A stretch of 64,000 nucleotides of DNA from Rhodothermales bacterium (GCA_028284865.1 JANQQV010000008.1:181108-245107); one strand, 5' to 3'; counted from the stretch's first letter, positions 34,208 through 43,912 are shown. The notes: generated by a model not told the origin, from the sequence alone. Numbers and translations are program-made.

Positions 34208-35410
34208 CTAGTTGCTACCGGCCCACAACCAGATGGCGCGGGCTTCCAGGTCCGCCATCGTTGGTGACGCTCCGGCCACTGAAATCAGGTATGAGGACGA
34301 AGCGCCCGTCATCAACAGGTGATCGTCGTTGACCCACTGTACGTGCGAAATCGACTCACCCGGCATGGGTAGCGACTGGGAGAAGTTGGACCCGGCCGTT
34401 TTGACCTGCCAATCGACGCCGCCATCCATCGCGGTCTGGCGATACAGGACGTGGCGTCCGCCTGGCGCCATGGAAGCATGCGTCATCGAGGCCGACGTGC
34501 TCGGGGGCAGCAGATAGGTCGAGCGCGCATCGCTGACCGTGTAAATGGAGACCGCTCGCTGAGCGGCATCATCAGGTGGGCCGACATCATACAGCAGTTC
34601 GCTTCCGTCCGGGCGCCAGCTGATGTTGCGCGGTGCGTACTTGTCACCGATCACTTTCACCGGTTCACTGCCCGCCGTGGACTCGAGATAGAGGGTGGAG
34701 TCTGGCTCGTATGAACGTGCCTCACGGTTGTAGACCAGGTCCCGAAGGATGTAGGCCAACTGCTGACCGTCTGGTGAAGGCGTAACGTGATGCAGTTTTC
34801 TCGCATCCACCGTCCGAAGCGTGCCACACCCCTCGGCTGCGACCTGATAGATGTTGTCCTGATTGCGCACAAGCAGGGATCCATCGGGAAGGGCGGAAAG
34901 GACCATTTTGGAAGCTGAGCATCCCACATTGCTGACGTCATCCGTTGCGCGATCCCAGGTCTCGATCCCCCCGGCACCCATGGCATCGCCTGCAGGCACG
35001 TAATGTCCGAAATGGAATCGCATCCCGTCCTGGCTCCACGCTCCCGAGTACACCCGATCGGCAGAACCCGTGGACAGGACGTTTACCATCCCTTCGCGAG
35101 GAAATCCGATGAGTTGCCCGCCAACAGCCATGACGACGGTCTGTCCATCGGGCGAAACCGAAGTGAACGAAACGTCCCCTTCAGCGGCCATGCGAAGTTC
35201 ATCCGTCGCCGAACGGCGCACACTGATGGCAGAATCATCGAGTACAACCGCGGTGAAGCCGTCGAGTGGTGATGATGGCACGGGAGGCGGAGGGGGCGTC
35301 TCTTCCACAACAACGGGCGCGCTGGCACACGCCGAGAGAAAGACGGCTGCGGTAACAACTACGAGAAGTTGGGCGATCGAAACGCCCCGAAAAGGCTGAA
35401 AAAGCGGCAT
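34208..35410 (-). CDS. Lipoprotein with PD40/WD40-like beta-propeller
   Basis: The 400-residue product (ATG at 35410) has a lipoprotein signal ending 'FLSACAS', a proline-rich linker (PPPPPVPSSP) and TolB-like propeller repeats such as 'FTSVSPDGQTVVMAVGGQLI', 'HHVTPSPDGQQLAYILRDL' and 'NISWRPDGSELLYDVG'. No catalytic motif is present. It is probably attached to a membrane and exposed in the periplasm or at the surface. An upstream in-frame ATG at 35497 is unlikely, since it lacks signal character. It is convergent with glnS and divergent from the permease gene. Confidence 0.75.
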   Translation of the reverse strand: MPLFQPFRGVSIAQLLVVVTAAVFLSACASAPVVVEETPPPPPVPSSPLDGFTAVVLDDSAISVRRSATDELRMAAEGDVSFTSVSPDGQTVVMAVGGQLIGFPREGMVNVLSTGSADRVYSGAWSQDGMRFHFGHYVPAGDAMGAGGIETWDRATDDVSNVGCSASKMVLSALPDGSLLVRNQDNIYQVAAEGCGTLRTVDARKLHHVTPSPDGQQLAYILRDLVYNREARSYEPDSTLYLESTAGSEPVKVIGDKYAPRNISWRPDGSELLYDVGPPDDAAQRAVSIYTVSDARSTYLLPPSTSASMTHASMAPGGRHVLYRQTAMDGGVDWQVKTAGSNFSQSLPMPGESISHVQWVNDDHLLMTGASSSYLISVAGASPTMADLEARAIWLWAGSN

Positions 35411-35513
35411 GGAAAGCAGGTTCTGGGGGGTATTCACCTCGGCCGAGACGTAACCCTGGAGCCACTTTCCCGTCAAGATGCGCATTGCGCCCGTCAACCC
35501 ATGCTCCCGTCGA

Positions 35514-37922
35514 ATGTTCAGGAATTACCTCCAGATTGCCCTCCGAACGCTGAAGAAGCAGCCGGGCTATGCTTTCATCAACGTGTTCGGTCTGGCTGTC
35601 GGTATGGCGGCTTTCTTCATGATCAGCCTTTTCCTGTCTGAAGAGCTGTCTTACGATCGCCACTTTGAAGGAATTGACAATGTTCACCGTTGGGCGATCG
35701 AGGGCTCCTTCCAGACGGGCCCGGTCAATTCCGCCGCGTCTTCTTCAGGTTGGGGACCAGGTCTGACAGAAAACGTGCCTGAGGTCGAGGCCGTTGTGCG
35801 CATGAAGCCGCCGAATCAGATGTGGCTGGTTTCGAAAGACGATCTGAAATTCCTCGAGAAGGGATTCGTATTCGTCGACTCGACCGTGTTTGACGTGTTC
35901 AGCTTTGAGCTGATCACCGGAACGGAGGATGCGCTCCGGGCCCCGTTTTCACTCGTCATCACGGAGTCCATGGCCGGAAAGTACTTTGGCAACCAGGACC
36001 CCATGGGACAGGTGCTCAGGCTGGACAATCAATATGATTTCACCGTCACCGGAGTCATTCGTGATGCTGAAGGGCCAAGTCACTTCAAAGGGGACTTTCT
36101 GGCCTCATTCACCACGCTTCAGACACCGATCTACGGCCCAGGATTCCTCGACAATCATTTCAATTTTGCCGTCTACACCTACTTGCGGCTGCGCCCTGGC
36201 GTTGATCCTGATCTCGTTCAGGAAAAGGCAGATGCCTTTCTCGATCAGACCATTGGTGCTCAGATGGCAGCTGCTGGTGCCGATATCAACTCTCTCTTTC
36301 AGCCCGTAACCAGCATCCATCTCCAGTCGCAACTGGACGGGGAGATCCTTCCGGGCGGCAGCATGACAACGGTCTGGGCGCTCTCGGCCATCGCACTGTT
36401 CATCCTGGTCATTGCCTGCATCAACTACATGAATCTGGCGACGGCGCGCTCAGCGCAGCGCTCCCGCGAGGTCGGTATCCGCAAGACGATGGGGGCGGAG
36501 CGCAACCAGCTCGTCTACCAGTTCCTGGGAGAGTCGCTCGTCCTTTCGCTCGTCTCCATGATTCTGGCAGTGATCGTGGTCTACTTATTCCTGCCAGCTT
36601 TCAATACGGCAGCTGGAACGGATCTGTCCTTGCTTTCAGGAGGGCTACTCAGCGCCATCGGCATATTCGTGGGGATCGCCGTCCTGTGCGGAGTGGCTGC
36701 TGGCAGTTATCCCGCCCTCTTCCTGTCCCGCTTCCAACCAGCCACGGTTCTCAAAGGCAGCCCCGTCGGCGCAGCGTCTGGCGGTGCGCTCAGACGCGCG
36801 CTTGTGGTATTCCAGTTCGCCATCTCGATCATCCTGATCGTGGCCACGGTCGTGGTCTTCCGACAGCTGAACTTCACCCGCGACCTGGATCTCGGGTTTG
36901 ATCGAGAACAGGTCATTGTTGTCCAGTTGACCGACCCGAACATCCGCAACGAGTACAAGCAATTCCGCGATCGTGTACGTGAGTTGCCGTCCGTGGCCAG
37001 TGTCTCTGCTTCCTCAGGAGCGCCGGGCTTCCTGCTGCAGAACATCCCTGCGTTTCCAGAAGGGGGGTCTGCTGACGACTCATACCTGGTGCAGTCGTTC
37101 GTGACCGACTTTGATTTCGTAGAGACACTTGGCATTGATCTGATCGCCGGGCGGGATCTCGATCGGGACCGGCTGGCCGACACATTGGGCGTCTTCCTCA
37201 TCAATGAGACTGCTGCTGCCGAGTTCGGATGGACACCGGAGGAAGCTGTCAACCGTCCGCTTTCCATTCTGCCGGGCGGCGCGCCGTTCCAGGGCCAGAT
37301 TGCAGGCGTAGTCAAGGACTTCCACGCCGAATCGCTTCACGATCCCATTTCGCCGACCATCATTTCGATTTTCAATGAGCAGGCTTACTTCTATGCGCTC
37401 ATCCGGACCCGGGCCGGTCAGACCCGCGATGCCATTGAAGCCGTCGAACGTATCTGGAGTGACCTCTACCCCGAGTACATCTACCAGTACTCCTTCCTGG
37501 AAGACGACGTCAATGCGTTGTATGCGTCAGACCTGCAGCTGGGACGACTGTTCGGCGGGTTTTCGTTCCTGACCATCCTGATTGCATGCCTGGGCTTGTT
37601 CGGCCTGGCATCGTTCACCGCCGAGCGACGAGTGAAGGAGATTGGCGTACGCAAAGTGATGGGAGCCAACACGAGCGAAATCGTACTGCTCCTTGCCCGC
37701 GACTTCACCAAGTTTGTTGGCGCCGCTTTTCTGGTGGCCAGCCCATTGGCCTGGATCGGCATGAACCGATGGCTGGACTCCTTCCAGTATCGGGTCGACT
37801 TCGGGATCGGGGTTCTGATCGTCGTTGGACTGGGCGTGCTTTTCGTCGCCTTGATCACCGTGGGCTATCAGACCATCAAAGCCTCGTTGGCCAACCCCGT
37901 CGATGCCCTCAAATACGAATAG
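35514..37922 (+). CDS. FtsX/MacB-type ABC permease
   Basis: The 802-residue protein has the duplicated layout common in Bacteroidota. An N-terminal helix (YAFINVFGLAVGMAAFFMIS) leads to a MacB periplasmic domain, three helices (about residues 290-440), a second periplasmic domain (about 460-680) and a final three-helix FtsX block. Coupling motifs 'REVGIRKTMGAERNQLVYQF' and 'KEIGVRKVMGANTSEIVLLL' are both present. This is an inner-membrane machine that probably drives export or lipoprotein extraction. The ATG at 35514 is preferred over in-frame ATGs upstream because homologues start 'MFRNYLxIAxR'. The ATPase gene follows 40 bases later. Confidence 0.9.
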   Translation: MFRNYLQIALRTLKKQPGYAFINVFGLAVGMAAFFMISLFLSEELSYDRHFEGIDNVHRWAIEGSFQTGPVNSAASSSGWGPGLTENVPEVEAVVRMKPPNQMWLVSKDDLKFLEKGFVFVDSTVFDVFSFELITGTEDALRAPFSLVITESMAGKYFGNQDPMGQVLRLDNQYDFTVTGVIRDAEGPSHFKGDFLASFTTLQTPIYGPGFLDNHFNFAVYTYLRLRPGVDPDLVQEKADAFLDQTIGAQMAAAGADINSLFQPVTSIHLQSQLDGEILPGGSMTTVWALSAIALFILVIACINYMNLATARSAQRSREVGIRKTMGAERNQLVYQFLGESLVLSLVSMILAVIVVYLFLPAFNTAAGTDLSLLSGGLLSAIGIFVGIAVLCGVAAGSYPALFLSRFQPATVLKGSPVGAASGGALRRALVVFQFAISIILIVATVVVFRQLNFTRDLDLGFDREQVIVVQLTDPNIRNEYKQFRDRVRELPSVASVSASSGAPGFLLQNIPAFPEGGSADDSYLVQSFVTDFDFVETLGIDLIAGRDLDRDRLADTLGVFLINETAAAEFGWTPEEAVNRPLSILPGGAPFQGQIAGVVKDFHAESLHDPISPTIISIFNEQAYFYALIRTRAGQTRDAIEAVERIWSDLYPEYIYQYSFLEDDVNALYASDLQLGRLFGGFSFLTILIACLGLFGLASFTAERRVKEIGVRKVMGANTSEIVLLLARDFTKFVGAAFLVASPLAWIGMNRWLDSFQYRVDFGIGVLIVVGLGVLFVALITVGYQTIKASLANPVDALKYE

Positions 37923-37962
37923 CCTTCTCGACCTTCCCCGCCCTGACACCTATTTTCGCCTC

Positions 37963-38667
37963 ATGATTCAGCTCAACGGCATATCCAAATCGTACCTGCA
38001 CGGCTTCAATCGCACGTTCATCCTGCGCAATATCAATTTGCGGGTGGATGAAGGTGAGTTCGTGTCCATCATGGGTCCCTCGGGCTCGGGAAAATCCACG
38101 CTCCTGCACATCCTGGGCATGCTGGATGAGCCATCTTCGGGCGAGTACCTGTTCCTCGATCAGCCTGTCCACCGCATCAGCGAGCGCAAGCGTACGGACC
38201 TCCACCGGCAGTACATCGGCTTCGTTTTTCAGGCCTATCACCTGATTGATGACCTGACGGTGTATGAGAATCTTGAGACGCCTCTTCTCTACAAGAAAGT
38301 GAAGACGGCCCAGCGCAAGTCCATGGTGGCAGAGATGCTGGATCGCTTCAACATGGTGGCCAAGGCGGATCTTTTCCCCAGTCAGCTCTCTGGTGGGCAG
38401 CAGCAGCTGGTAGGAGTAGCCCGTGCTCTGATCATGCAGCCGAAGCTGATCCTCGCGGACGAACCAACGGGCAACCTGCATACGTCCCAAGGAGAAGTGG
38501 TGATGGACTGGTTCCGCCGGCTGAACAAGGAAGATGGGGTTACCATCATCCAGGTCACCCACTCTGACCACTGGGCCTCGTACAGCGACCGCGTTATTGA
38601 GATTGAAGATGGTCGCATCGAGAAGGACTCTGCTCCGACTGCCTCGCCGCAGCCCTTGGCCGAATAA
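37963..38667 (+). CDS. ABC ATPase partnering the FtsX-type permease
   Basis: The 234-residue ATPase has Walker A GPSGSGKST, Q-loop 'GFVFQAYHLIDDLTVYENL', signature LSGGQQQL (usual R replaced by L), Walker B LILADEPTGNL and an H-loop 'IQVTHSDHWA'. The D-loop reads 'NLHTSQ' rather than 'NLDS'. It is in the MacB/LolD-like group. The ATG at 37963 is chosen because conserved sequence begins there; TATTTTCG at 37951-37958 lies only four bases before it. It follows the permease by 40 bases and precedes a small barrel protein by 20, forming one unit. Confidence 0.92.
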   Translation: MIQLNGISKSYLHGFNRTFILRNINLRVDEGEFVSIMGPSGSGKSTLLHILGMLDEPSSGEYLFLDQPVHRISERKRTDLHRQYIGFVFQAYHLIDDLTVYENLETPLLYKKVKTAQRKSMVAEMLDRFNMVAKADLFPSQLSGGQQQLVGVARALIMQPKLILADEPTGNLHTSQGEVVMDWFRRLNKEDGVTIIQVTHSDHWASYSDRVIEIEDGRIEKDSAPTASPQPLAE

Positions 38668-38687
38668 CGACCAGACTGAATCCTCCC

Positions 38688-39146
38688 ATGCGTCGACTGC
38701 TTCCTCTTTTGATTGTCTTCCTGCTGGTCCCGGCCGCTCAAGCCCAGGATGAGTTGGGTATCGGTGTCATCCTCGGAGAACCGACTGGACTGACCGCCAA
38801 GAAATGGCTGTCCGCGGAGCACGCTGTGGATGCTGCACTGGCTTGGTCCTTCTCAAATGACACCCGCATCCAGGTGCATGGCGACTACCTCTATCACCGC
38901 GTTCATTTCTTCAATGCGGATGACTACCGGGGTCGCATCCCATTCTATTTCGGACTCGGTGGTCGCGCCATCTTTGGCGAGGAAGACACGACGATCGGTG
39001 CGCGATTTCCTTTCGGCGTCGGAAAGACATTGGACGATGCCCCCATTGAGCTCTTTCTCGAAATCGTGCCCATCCTCGACCTGGCGCCGGATACCGACTT
39101 CGATCTGAATGCTGCCATCGGCGTCCGATACTATCTCGGCCAGTAG
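38688..39146 (+). CDS. Small predicted outer-membrane beta-barrel protein
   Basis: The 152-residue protein has a Sec signal (about 1-20, ending 'AAQAQ') followed by alternating strands: 'LGIGVILGEPTGLTAKKWLS', 'VDAALAWSFSNDTRIQVHGD', 'FYFGLGGRAIF', 'GARFPFGVGKTLDD', and the terminal strand 'AAIGVRYYLGQ'. The 'GEPTGLTAKKW' start and the eight-stranded pattern resemble small porin-like barrels often annotated DUF3996 or hypothetical. Function is unknown. It is 20 bases from the ATPase stop, suggesting co-expression with the exporter, and convergent with the LytTR regulator. Confidence 0.7.
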   Translation: MRRLLPLLIVFLLVPAAQAQDELGIGVILGEPTGLTAKKWLSAEHAVDAALAWSFSNDTRIQVHGDYLYHRVHFFNADDYRGRIPFYFGLGGRAIFGEEDTTIGARFPFGVGKTLDDAPIELFLEIVPILDLAPDTDFDLNAAIGVRYYLGQ

Positions 39147-39168
39147 CCTGGCGGGGATGCTTGGGTTG

Positions 39169-39912
39169 CTACCGCCCTTGTTCGAGCACTTCGCGCAGCT
39201 TGGCCGCCCCGCTTCTACTGGTGGTCAGCACGGTTTCATCTTCCAGGGTGACTTCCCATCGCCCGTTGCCGCATGGAGCGGCTTCCTTCAGGTGATCCAG
39301 GTTGATGATCAATGAGCGATGGATGCGCAGGAATCGCGCTGAATCCAGGCGCTGCTCAAGGTGTCGCATGCGAACAGCCATCAGGTGACGACCCGTCGAC
39401 GTGATCAACTCGGCGTAGTCGTCCGCGGCCACAATATGCGTGATGGCGTCCACCGGGACGCGAACCAAGCGACCGCGCTCTCGCACAAACAACTGCGTAA
39501 GGATCGCGCCTTCGCGCCCTTCTCCCAGTCGTTCTGCCCGCTCTGAGTCCGGTACAGCGTCTTTCTTGAGTCGCTCCACGGCTCTGTCGAACCGGCGCCG
39601 ACCGAATGGTTTGAGCAGGTAGTCGAGCGCCTGCAATTCGAAGGCCGAGACGGCAAATTCGTCGTACGCCGTCGTGAAGATGACCTGGATGGACGGGTCC
39701 AGCTCTGAGGCGACATCCAGCCCGTTCTTTCCCGGCATACGGATATCGAGGAAGGCCACCTCAGGGCGCGTTGCAGCAGCCAGCTCAAGTGCCTGTTTCC
39801 CATCTCCAGCTTCTCCGACGAGCTCAAGGTGTGGGGAGCGCGCGACGAGCCGCTTGAGCGATTCCCGAGCCAGATGCTCGTCGTCAACGATGATGCAACG
39901 AAACACAGCCAT
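39169..39912 (-). CDS. LytTR-family response regulator
   Basis: The 247-residue protein has an N-terminal receiver domain ('RCIIVDDEHLARESLKRL', phospho-acceptor Asp in VAFLDIRMPG, 'YLLKPFGRRRFDRAVERL') and a C-terminal LytTR DNA-binding domain ('ITHIVAADDYAELITSTGRH', 'RFLRIHRSLIINLDHL'). It acts with the kinase gene immediately upstream, which ends five bases before this start, as a two-component pair. Targets are unknown. The ATG at 39912 is chosen because 'MAVFRCIIVDDE' is the standard beginning; the frame extends to 39948 within the kinase gene. Confidence 0.93.
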   Translation of the reverse strand: MAVFRCIIVDDEHLARESLKRLVARSPHLELVGEAGDGKQALELAAATRPEVAFLDIRMPGKNGLDVASELDPSIQVIFTTAYDEFAVSAFELQALDYLLKPFGRRRFDRAVERLKKDAVPDSERAERLGEGREGAILTQLFVRERGRLVRVPVDAITHIVAADDYAELITSTGRHLMAVRMRHLEQRLDSARFLRIHRSLIINLDHLKEAAPCGNGRWEVTLEDETVLTTSRSGAAKLREVLEQGR

Positions 39913-39916
39913 GCGA

Positions 39917-40987
39917 TCAGTCTTCGAGCGGAAGAGTGATGATGGCACAGACGCCTCCTTCTTCGCGCTCGGAAATATTCAGCGAACTGGCCGATCCATA
40001 CAACGCTTCGAGCCGACGTTTCAGGTTGTCCAGGCCACTGCCACCCGTGCCGGAGTCCAGTCCGGGTCCATCATCTTCGACCTTCACGGTCAGGACGCCT
40101 GACGCACAGTGCCCTTCGACCCGGATGAAGCCACCTTCAGGCGTCGAGCCCGGTCCGTGGATGAATGCGTTCTCCACCAGCGGCTGAATGAGGAACGGCG
40201 GTACACGATGACCCATGCACGCGCGATCAAAATCGGCCTGGACACGCACGCGATCGCCGAATCGCAATTGCTGCAACGCGATGTAGTCCTCAACGAACTC
40301 CCATTCCTCGGACAGCTCGACACGGTCCTCTTCCCGCTCGCGAATGGTGTAACGGAGCAGATCGCCCAAACGCTCCATCCCATCGACGGCGGCATCGGGG
40401 TCCGACTCAATCAACGATCCGACGGAGTGCAAAGCATTGAACAGAAAATGGGGGCGGAGCTGACTGCGCATGGCCTGCAGATTCGCTTTGGCGGCCAGCG
40501 ATTCGGCTTGCATCGCCAAGGCGCGTTGAGCCTGGAGGCGTCGATTGATGCGCAGAGAGTAGGACACGCCTACCACGATGAAGTACAGCCAAATGCCCAT
40601 GAACAGCCGCCAGCTGATGTTCTGGCGGTTCCACGTGATTTCGCTGATGCTGCCGCCTTCCATCAAGACGCCGATGATGGGCGCCGTCGCCGTCCAAGCG
40701 GCCGAAAAGATCAGGGCCGCCATCAATTGCCAGAGGAAGAATCCGAGCTTGAGTTCGTCTGGCCACGCGAGACGGTCGGTCAAACGCCAGACCGCCACGC
40801 CCAACAAGGCTGCGGTCCCCGTTGTGATCAATCCGGAGATGGTGGCTGCCATCAGAGGCGTTTCGCCTTGTCCCCAACCAAGCAAGAAGAGCGTCCACAA
40901 CACAAAAAACGCCCCCCAGCCAGCTACAAGAAGCAGCCAGCCGTTACGACGTGCCGGTTCGGCTATGGGTGGTGGGATGGGTGTCAT
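39917..40987 (-). CDS. LytS-type sensor histidine kinase
   Basis: The 357-residue protein has four predicted transmembrane helices in residues 15-150, a short coiled coil, then the His_kinase domain with the phosphoacceptor in 'MRSQLRPHFLFNALHSV' and an ATPase domain ('PPFLIQPLVENAFIHG', 'VEDDGPGLDSG', 'GSGLDNLKRRL'). This 'PHFLFN' family pairs with LytTR regulators, as here. The sensed signal is unknown; the sensor is entirely in the membrane. The ATG at 40987 is used, as upstream residues overlap a hairpin. A TATATTTC element on the reverse strand about 20 bases upstream could be the promoter. Confidence 0.93.
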   Translation of the reverse strand: MTPIPPPIAEPARRNGWLLLVAGWGAFFVLWTLFLLGWGQGETPLMAATISGLITTGTAALLGVAVWRLTDRLAWPDELKLGFFLWQLMAALIFSAAWTATAPIIGVLMEGGSISEITWNRQNISWRLFMGIWLYFIVVGVSYSLRINRRLQAQRALAMQAESLAAKANLQAMRSQLRPHFLFNALHSVGSLIESDPDAAVDGMERLGDLLRYTIREREEDRVELSEEWEFVEDYIALQQLRFGDRVRVQADFDRACMGHRVPPFLIQPLVENAFIHGPGSTPEGGFIRVEGHCASGVLTVKVEDDGPGLDSGTGGSGLDNLKRRLEALYGSASSLNISEREEGGVCAIITLPLED

Positions 40988-41019
40988 TATGTCGGATCGT
41001 TGAGACGGAAATATAGGGT

Positions 41020-41059
41020 GTGGGGCCGGCGGCGATCTTCGATCGCTCGCCGGCCCCAC
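41020..41059. terminator. Large GC-rich hairpin between propeller-TPR gene and kinase gene
   Basis: GTGGGGCCGGCG pairs with CGCCGGCCCCAC, and inside these GCGATC pairs with GATCGC around TTC, with a single unpaired base on one side. It lies 43 bases after the stop of the reverse gene at 41103. No U-tract follows on the reverse strand. Its tip is the same as that of the hairpin at 54204-54248. Confidence 0.6.
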
Positions 41060-41102
41060 GTGCCCCTCTCCCTACATGCACTACGTTGGAGTTCGGTTAT
41101 CT

Positions 41103-42332
41103 CTACCGTGAGCGGATCTCGGCCAGTTTGTCGATGGCATTCTGATTGGCGGGATTGATCTCCAGCGACTTCTCGTAGTGTTCGATCGCCTCGTCCCATC
41201 GCTCCTGATTCATGTATCCTTCCGCCAGGCTGTCCCACGCGTTGAACGACCGTGGGTAGGATTCGACATTGAGCTCGAACAAGCGAACGGCCGCTTCAAG
41301 CAAGCCCTGGTTCATCAATGCGTAGCCCATGCCGTTGGCATCACGCTCGGTATAGATGGCAGCGTTGGCCGGGTCGTCTTTGTAGGCGCGATAGGCCGCT
41401 TCCAGACCATCGACGCCGCCCTGATAGAGACCGGTCTGCATCACATCGATGATCGAGGCCAGTTTGATCATCCGGATGTTGGACAGGGGGACCGGAGGAA
41501 TATCCACGCCAGGCGGAGTGCGATTGATGTAGTCGTTCACGATCAACCGATCGCCCTTCGGATCCACCGCTATTCCATTCGGAAACACGAACGCGGCTTC
41601 CATCGGGGGGCCGTCCAGTTCGTTGAATGCGCCTGTGCCAGCCACGTGGGTTACGACTCCATCCGGCGAAACAGTAAAGATGCGATTGGTCTGGAATGCC
41701 GTTACGTAGAACAAGCCGCGAGCCACCGCCACATGTCCGTTCCCGCCTCCCGGGATGGTCGCAAACGACTCCACATTGCCATCGAGATCAACTCGGAGCA
41801 TCTCCCCATCGCTGAAATTGACCACATACAGCGCTCCGTCGGGACCCGTTGTAATGCCATTGGGGCAATTGAAGAGGTCGCTCTCGGCATGCGTGACCGC
41901 TTTGTCGTTCACGATGCGAGAGACGGAATTCGCCGGACAATTGACCACGAACACATCGCCGTCGGGATGGATCGTGATCCCCACCGGGCCATTCAGGCCT
42001 TCATCCACCCAGATCTCGTGATCGCCATGCCGGTCGATCTTGGAGATGTAGTTGCCCGAGAAATTGGACTGGAGCAGGTTGCCCTGCGCGTCCACAAAGT
42101 TGCCCGAAGGGCCGTACAGCCCGGTGGCGAACTTCTCGACCCGCCCGTCCGGACGGATCTTCCAGACCGTCTCCATGAAGTCGGCCGAGTAGATATTGCT
42201 GAGGCGGTCGATGGCAATACCACCGACAGAACCCTTGATCGAATCGGCCAGGGTGACCACACGGGCCACCTGCGCGTGGGACATCGACGCAGTGGCCAGC
42301 ATCAGAATGAGCAGGACGAGACGGTGCTTCAT
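41103..42332 (-). CDS. Secreted NHL/SMP-30-like propeller protein with C-terminal TPR
   Basis: The 409-residue protein has a Sec signal (about 1-20, ending 'SMSHAQ'), a six-bladed propeller (about 25-275) with repeats such as 'GGIAIDRLSNIYSADFMETV', 'GPVGITIHPDGDVFVVNCPA' and 'CPNGITTGPDGALYVVNFSD', and C-terminal tetratricopeptide-like helices ('WDSLAEGYMNQERWDEAIEH', 'YEKSLEINPANQNAID'). A binding or scaffolding role in the periplasm is likely. Lactonase activity, as in SMP-30, is not supported by visible metal-site residues. It is a single-gene unit ending in the hairpin at 41020-41059. Confidence 0.8.
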   Translation of the reverse strand: MKHRLVLLILMLATASMSHAQVARVVTLADSIKGSVGGIAIDRLSNIYSADFMETVWKIRPDGRVEKFATGLYGPSGNFVDAQGNLLQSNFSGNYISKIDRHGDHEIWVDEGLNGPVGITIHPDGDVFVVNCPANSVSRIVNDKAVTHAESDLFNCPNGITTGPDGALYVVNFSDGEMLRVDLDGNVESFATIPGGGNGHVAVARGLFYVTAFQTNRIFTVSPDGVVTHVAGTGAFNELDGPPMEAAFVFPNGIAVDPKGDRLIVNDYINRTPPGVDIPPVPLSNIRMIKLASIIDVMQTGLYQGGVDGLEAAYRAYKDDPANAAIYTERDANGMGYALMNQGLLEAAVRLFELNVESYPRSFNAWDSLAEGYMNQERWDEAIEHYEKSLEINPANQNAIDKLAEIRSR

Positions 42333-42454
42333 ACCGGACGGGAAATCGTGGTTCAGGATTGCGGGGAATGGACGACCCTAAATTCCTGACGTCTATCTGA
42401 TTTCACGTGTCGGCACAACGACCGGAGTTGTCGATTGACCGCTCTGAGCCTCTC

Positions 42455-43912
42455 CTATTGTCCGTCCAGCACCGAACGAGCCCGAGCCAGCGTCAATCGA
42501 CCGGGCGTTCGCGTCTCCGCTACAGCCAGTGCCTCGCGTGCTTCATCCGAACGATCGGCAGCCAGCAATGCATTCCCCCATGCCTCGTGACTCGGGATGG
42601 GCAGTCTCGGCGGACCGAACTCGTACGGCATCGCCGCTTCCGTTTCAGCAGCCTCCTGCATCATCGCCAGACCGGCATCGGTGTCACCATCTGCAATGGC
42701 GAACAATCCGTCCAGCTGCATGCGCGTGACATCCGCCAGCGGATCTTCCCCTTTCACATGCGGCATCCACTGTCGTGCATCTTCCACTCGGCCGTTCGCC
42801 ATCAGGGCAAACGCGTTGGTTGCAGCGTATTTCCAGATGGACCAATCCTCGGGAAACGCGTCCATGTCCAGTGCCCAGCTGTCCACGAGGCTCCAATCGC
42901 CGGAAACAAGCACATGATGGGCGCGCATGTTCTGGAAGTAGTTTGACGTTCCCCAGCGCCGTTCAGGTTGAAGGACCTGGTCATGGCAGGCATCCATCAA
43001 CGCTGTTGCTTCATCCCACTGCTCCAGCTGCAAGTGGCCGTAGTGCAACCATGAGCTGTAGTGACCACACGCAATCGGATCCTGACCGCGCTCCACCCGC
43101 TGGCCGTTCTGCACATCCATTGCTCGTTGATTGTTCTGGATGACACGCTCCCAATCGCCTTGGGCAAGGAAGATGTGGGTGGTCATGTGTTGGGCATGCG
43201 CTGCGCCCGGGGCGATTTCCGAATAGGCATTCGCCGCCTCTAGTCCCAGGTCCGCATGCTCAGGATCGTCGAACGAATGGATGATGTAATGCGCCGCGCC
43301 AGGATGATTGGGGTTCGCCTCAAATACGGGCTGAGCCACGGCTGCCGCGCGGGCATAGACATCAAAATCCCGGACCCCGTCGGTCGAACCCAGAATGGAC
43401 AGCGAATGGAAGGCGCGCGCCTCATGATCTTCCGGATGCTCATCCTGAAGCGCCTGCATCGCGTTCATGTACGCCAGATCCTGTTCGGTCTTGGTCCCCT
43501 CGCCATAGAGCGCACGAACTGCGTCGAGATACATCATCTCACGGTGTGACGGAGCCACCGCCCCGACGGAATCTATCCGCGCGAGGATGGCCCGTCCTTC
43601 GTCGACATCCTTCGATTGCCAGAGCGGGTAGTTGTTGGCCATCGCTTCCCCCCAGTACGCCAACGCAAACAGGGAATCAGCGGCTTGTGCCTCCTGAAAT
43701 GCTTCCCGGGCGAATTCGAATTCAAACGAGTGCAGCAGCAGCACGCCACGAAGGAAGGGCTCTTGAGCAGCCTCATTGCCGGAATTCGGGAATGACAGAC
43801 TACCTAGGCCTTCGATGTGGGTCAGGTCGGCTGCAGGCGCAGCGTCTTCCTGAGCGCAGCCGGTCAGTACAAACAGGAGCGCCAGAAGCGAAAGAGAGGA
43901 AAGACGGATCAT
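42455..43912 (-). CDS. TPR-containing lipoprotein
   Basis: The 485-residue protein has a lipoprotein signal (LSLLALLFVLTGC, cysteine near residue 19) followed by helical repeats, including 'AREAFQEAQAADSLFALAYW', 'AQHMTTHIFLAQGDWERVIQ' and 'NALLAADRSDEAREALAVAE'. His-rich segments 'HPGAAHYIIHSFDD' and 'HAQHMTTHIF' recur in this family of TPR lipoproteins of unknown function. The frame is open far upstream (to 44470), but that part is antisense to the next genes; the ATG at 43912 gives a proper signal peptide. TATATTGA on the reverse strand at 43941-43948 may be its -10 element. Confidence 0.85.
   Translation of the reverse strand: MIRLSSLSLLALLFVLTGCAQEDAAPAADLTHIEGLGSLSFPNSGNEAAQEPFLRGVLLLHSFEFEFAREAFQEAQAADSLFALAYWGEAMANNYPLWQSKDVDEGRAILARIDSVGAVAPSHREMMYLDAVRALYGEGTKTEQDLAYMNAMQALQDEHPEDHEARAFHSLSILGSTDGVRDFDVYARAAAVAQPVFEANPNHPGAAHYIIHSFDDPEHADLGLEAANAYSEIAPGAAHAQHMTTHIFLAQGDWERVIQNNQRAMDVQNGQRVERGQDPIACGHYSSWLHYGHLQLEQWDEATALMDACHDQVLQPERRWGTSNYFQNMRAHHVLVSGDWSLVDSWALDMDAFPEDWSIWKYAATNAFALMANGRVEDARQWMPHVKGEDPLADVTRMQLDGLFAIADGDTDAGLAMMQEAAETEAAMPYEFGPPRLPIPSHEAWGNALLAADRSDEAREALAVAETRTPGRLTLARARSVLDGQ

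Noticed and set aside
41178..42389. 403-residue forward open frame antisense to the propeller-TPR gene
   Set aside because: The reverse strand encodes a signal peptide, propeller repeats and TPR; the forward frame has no such features.
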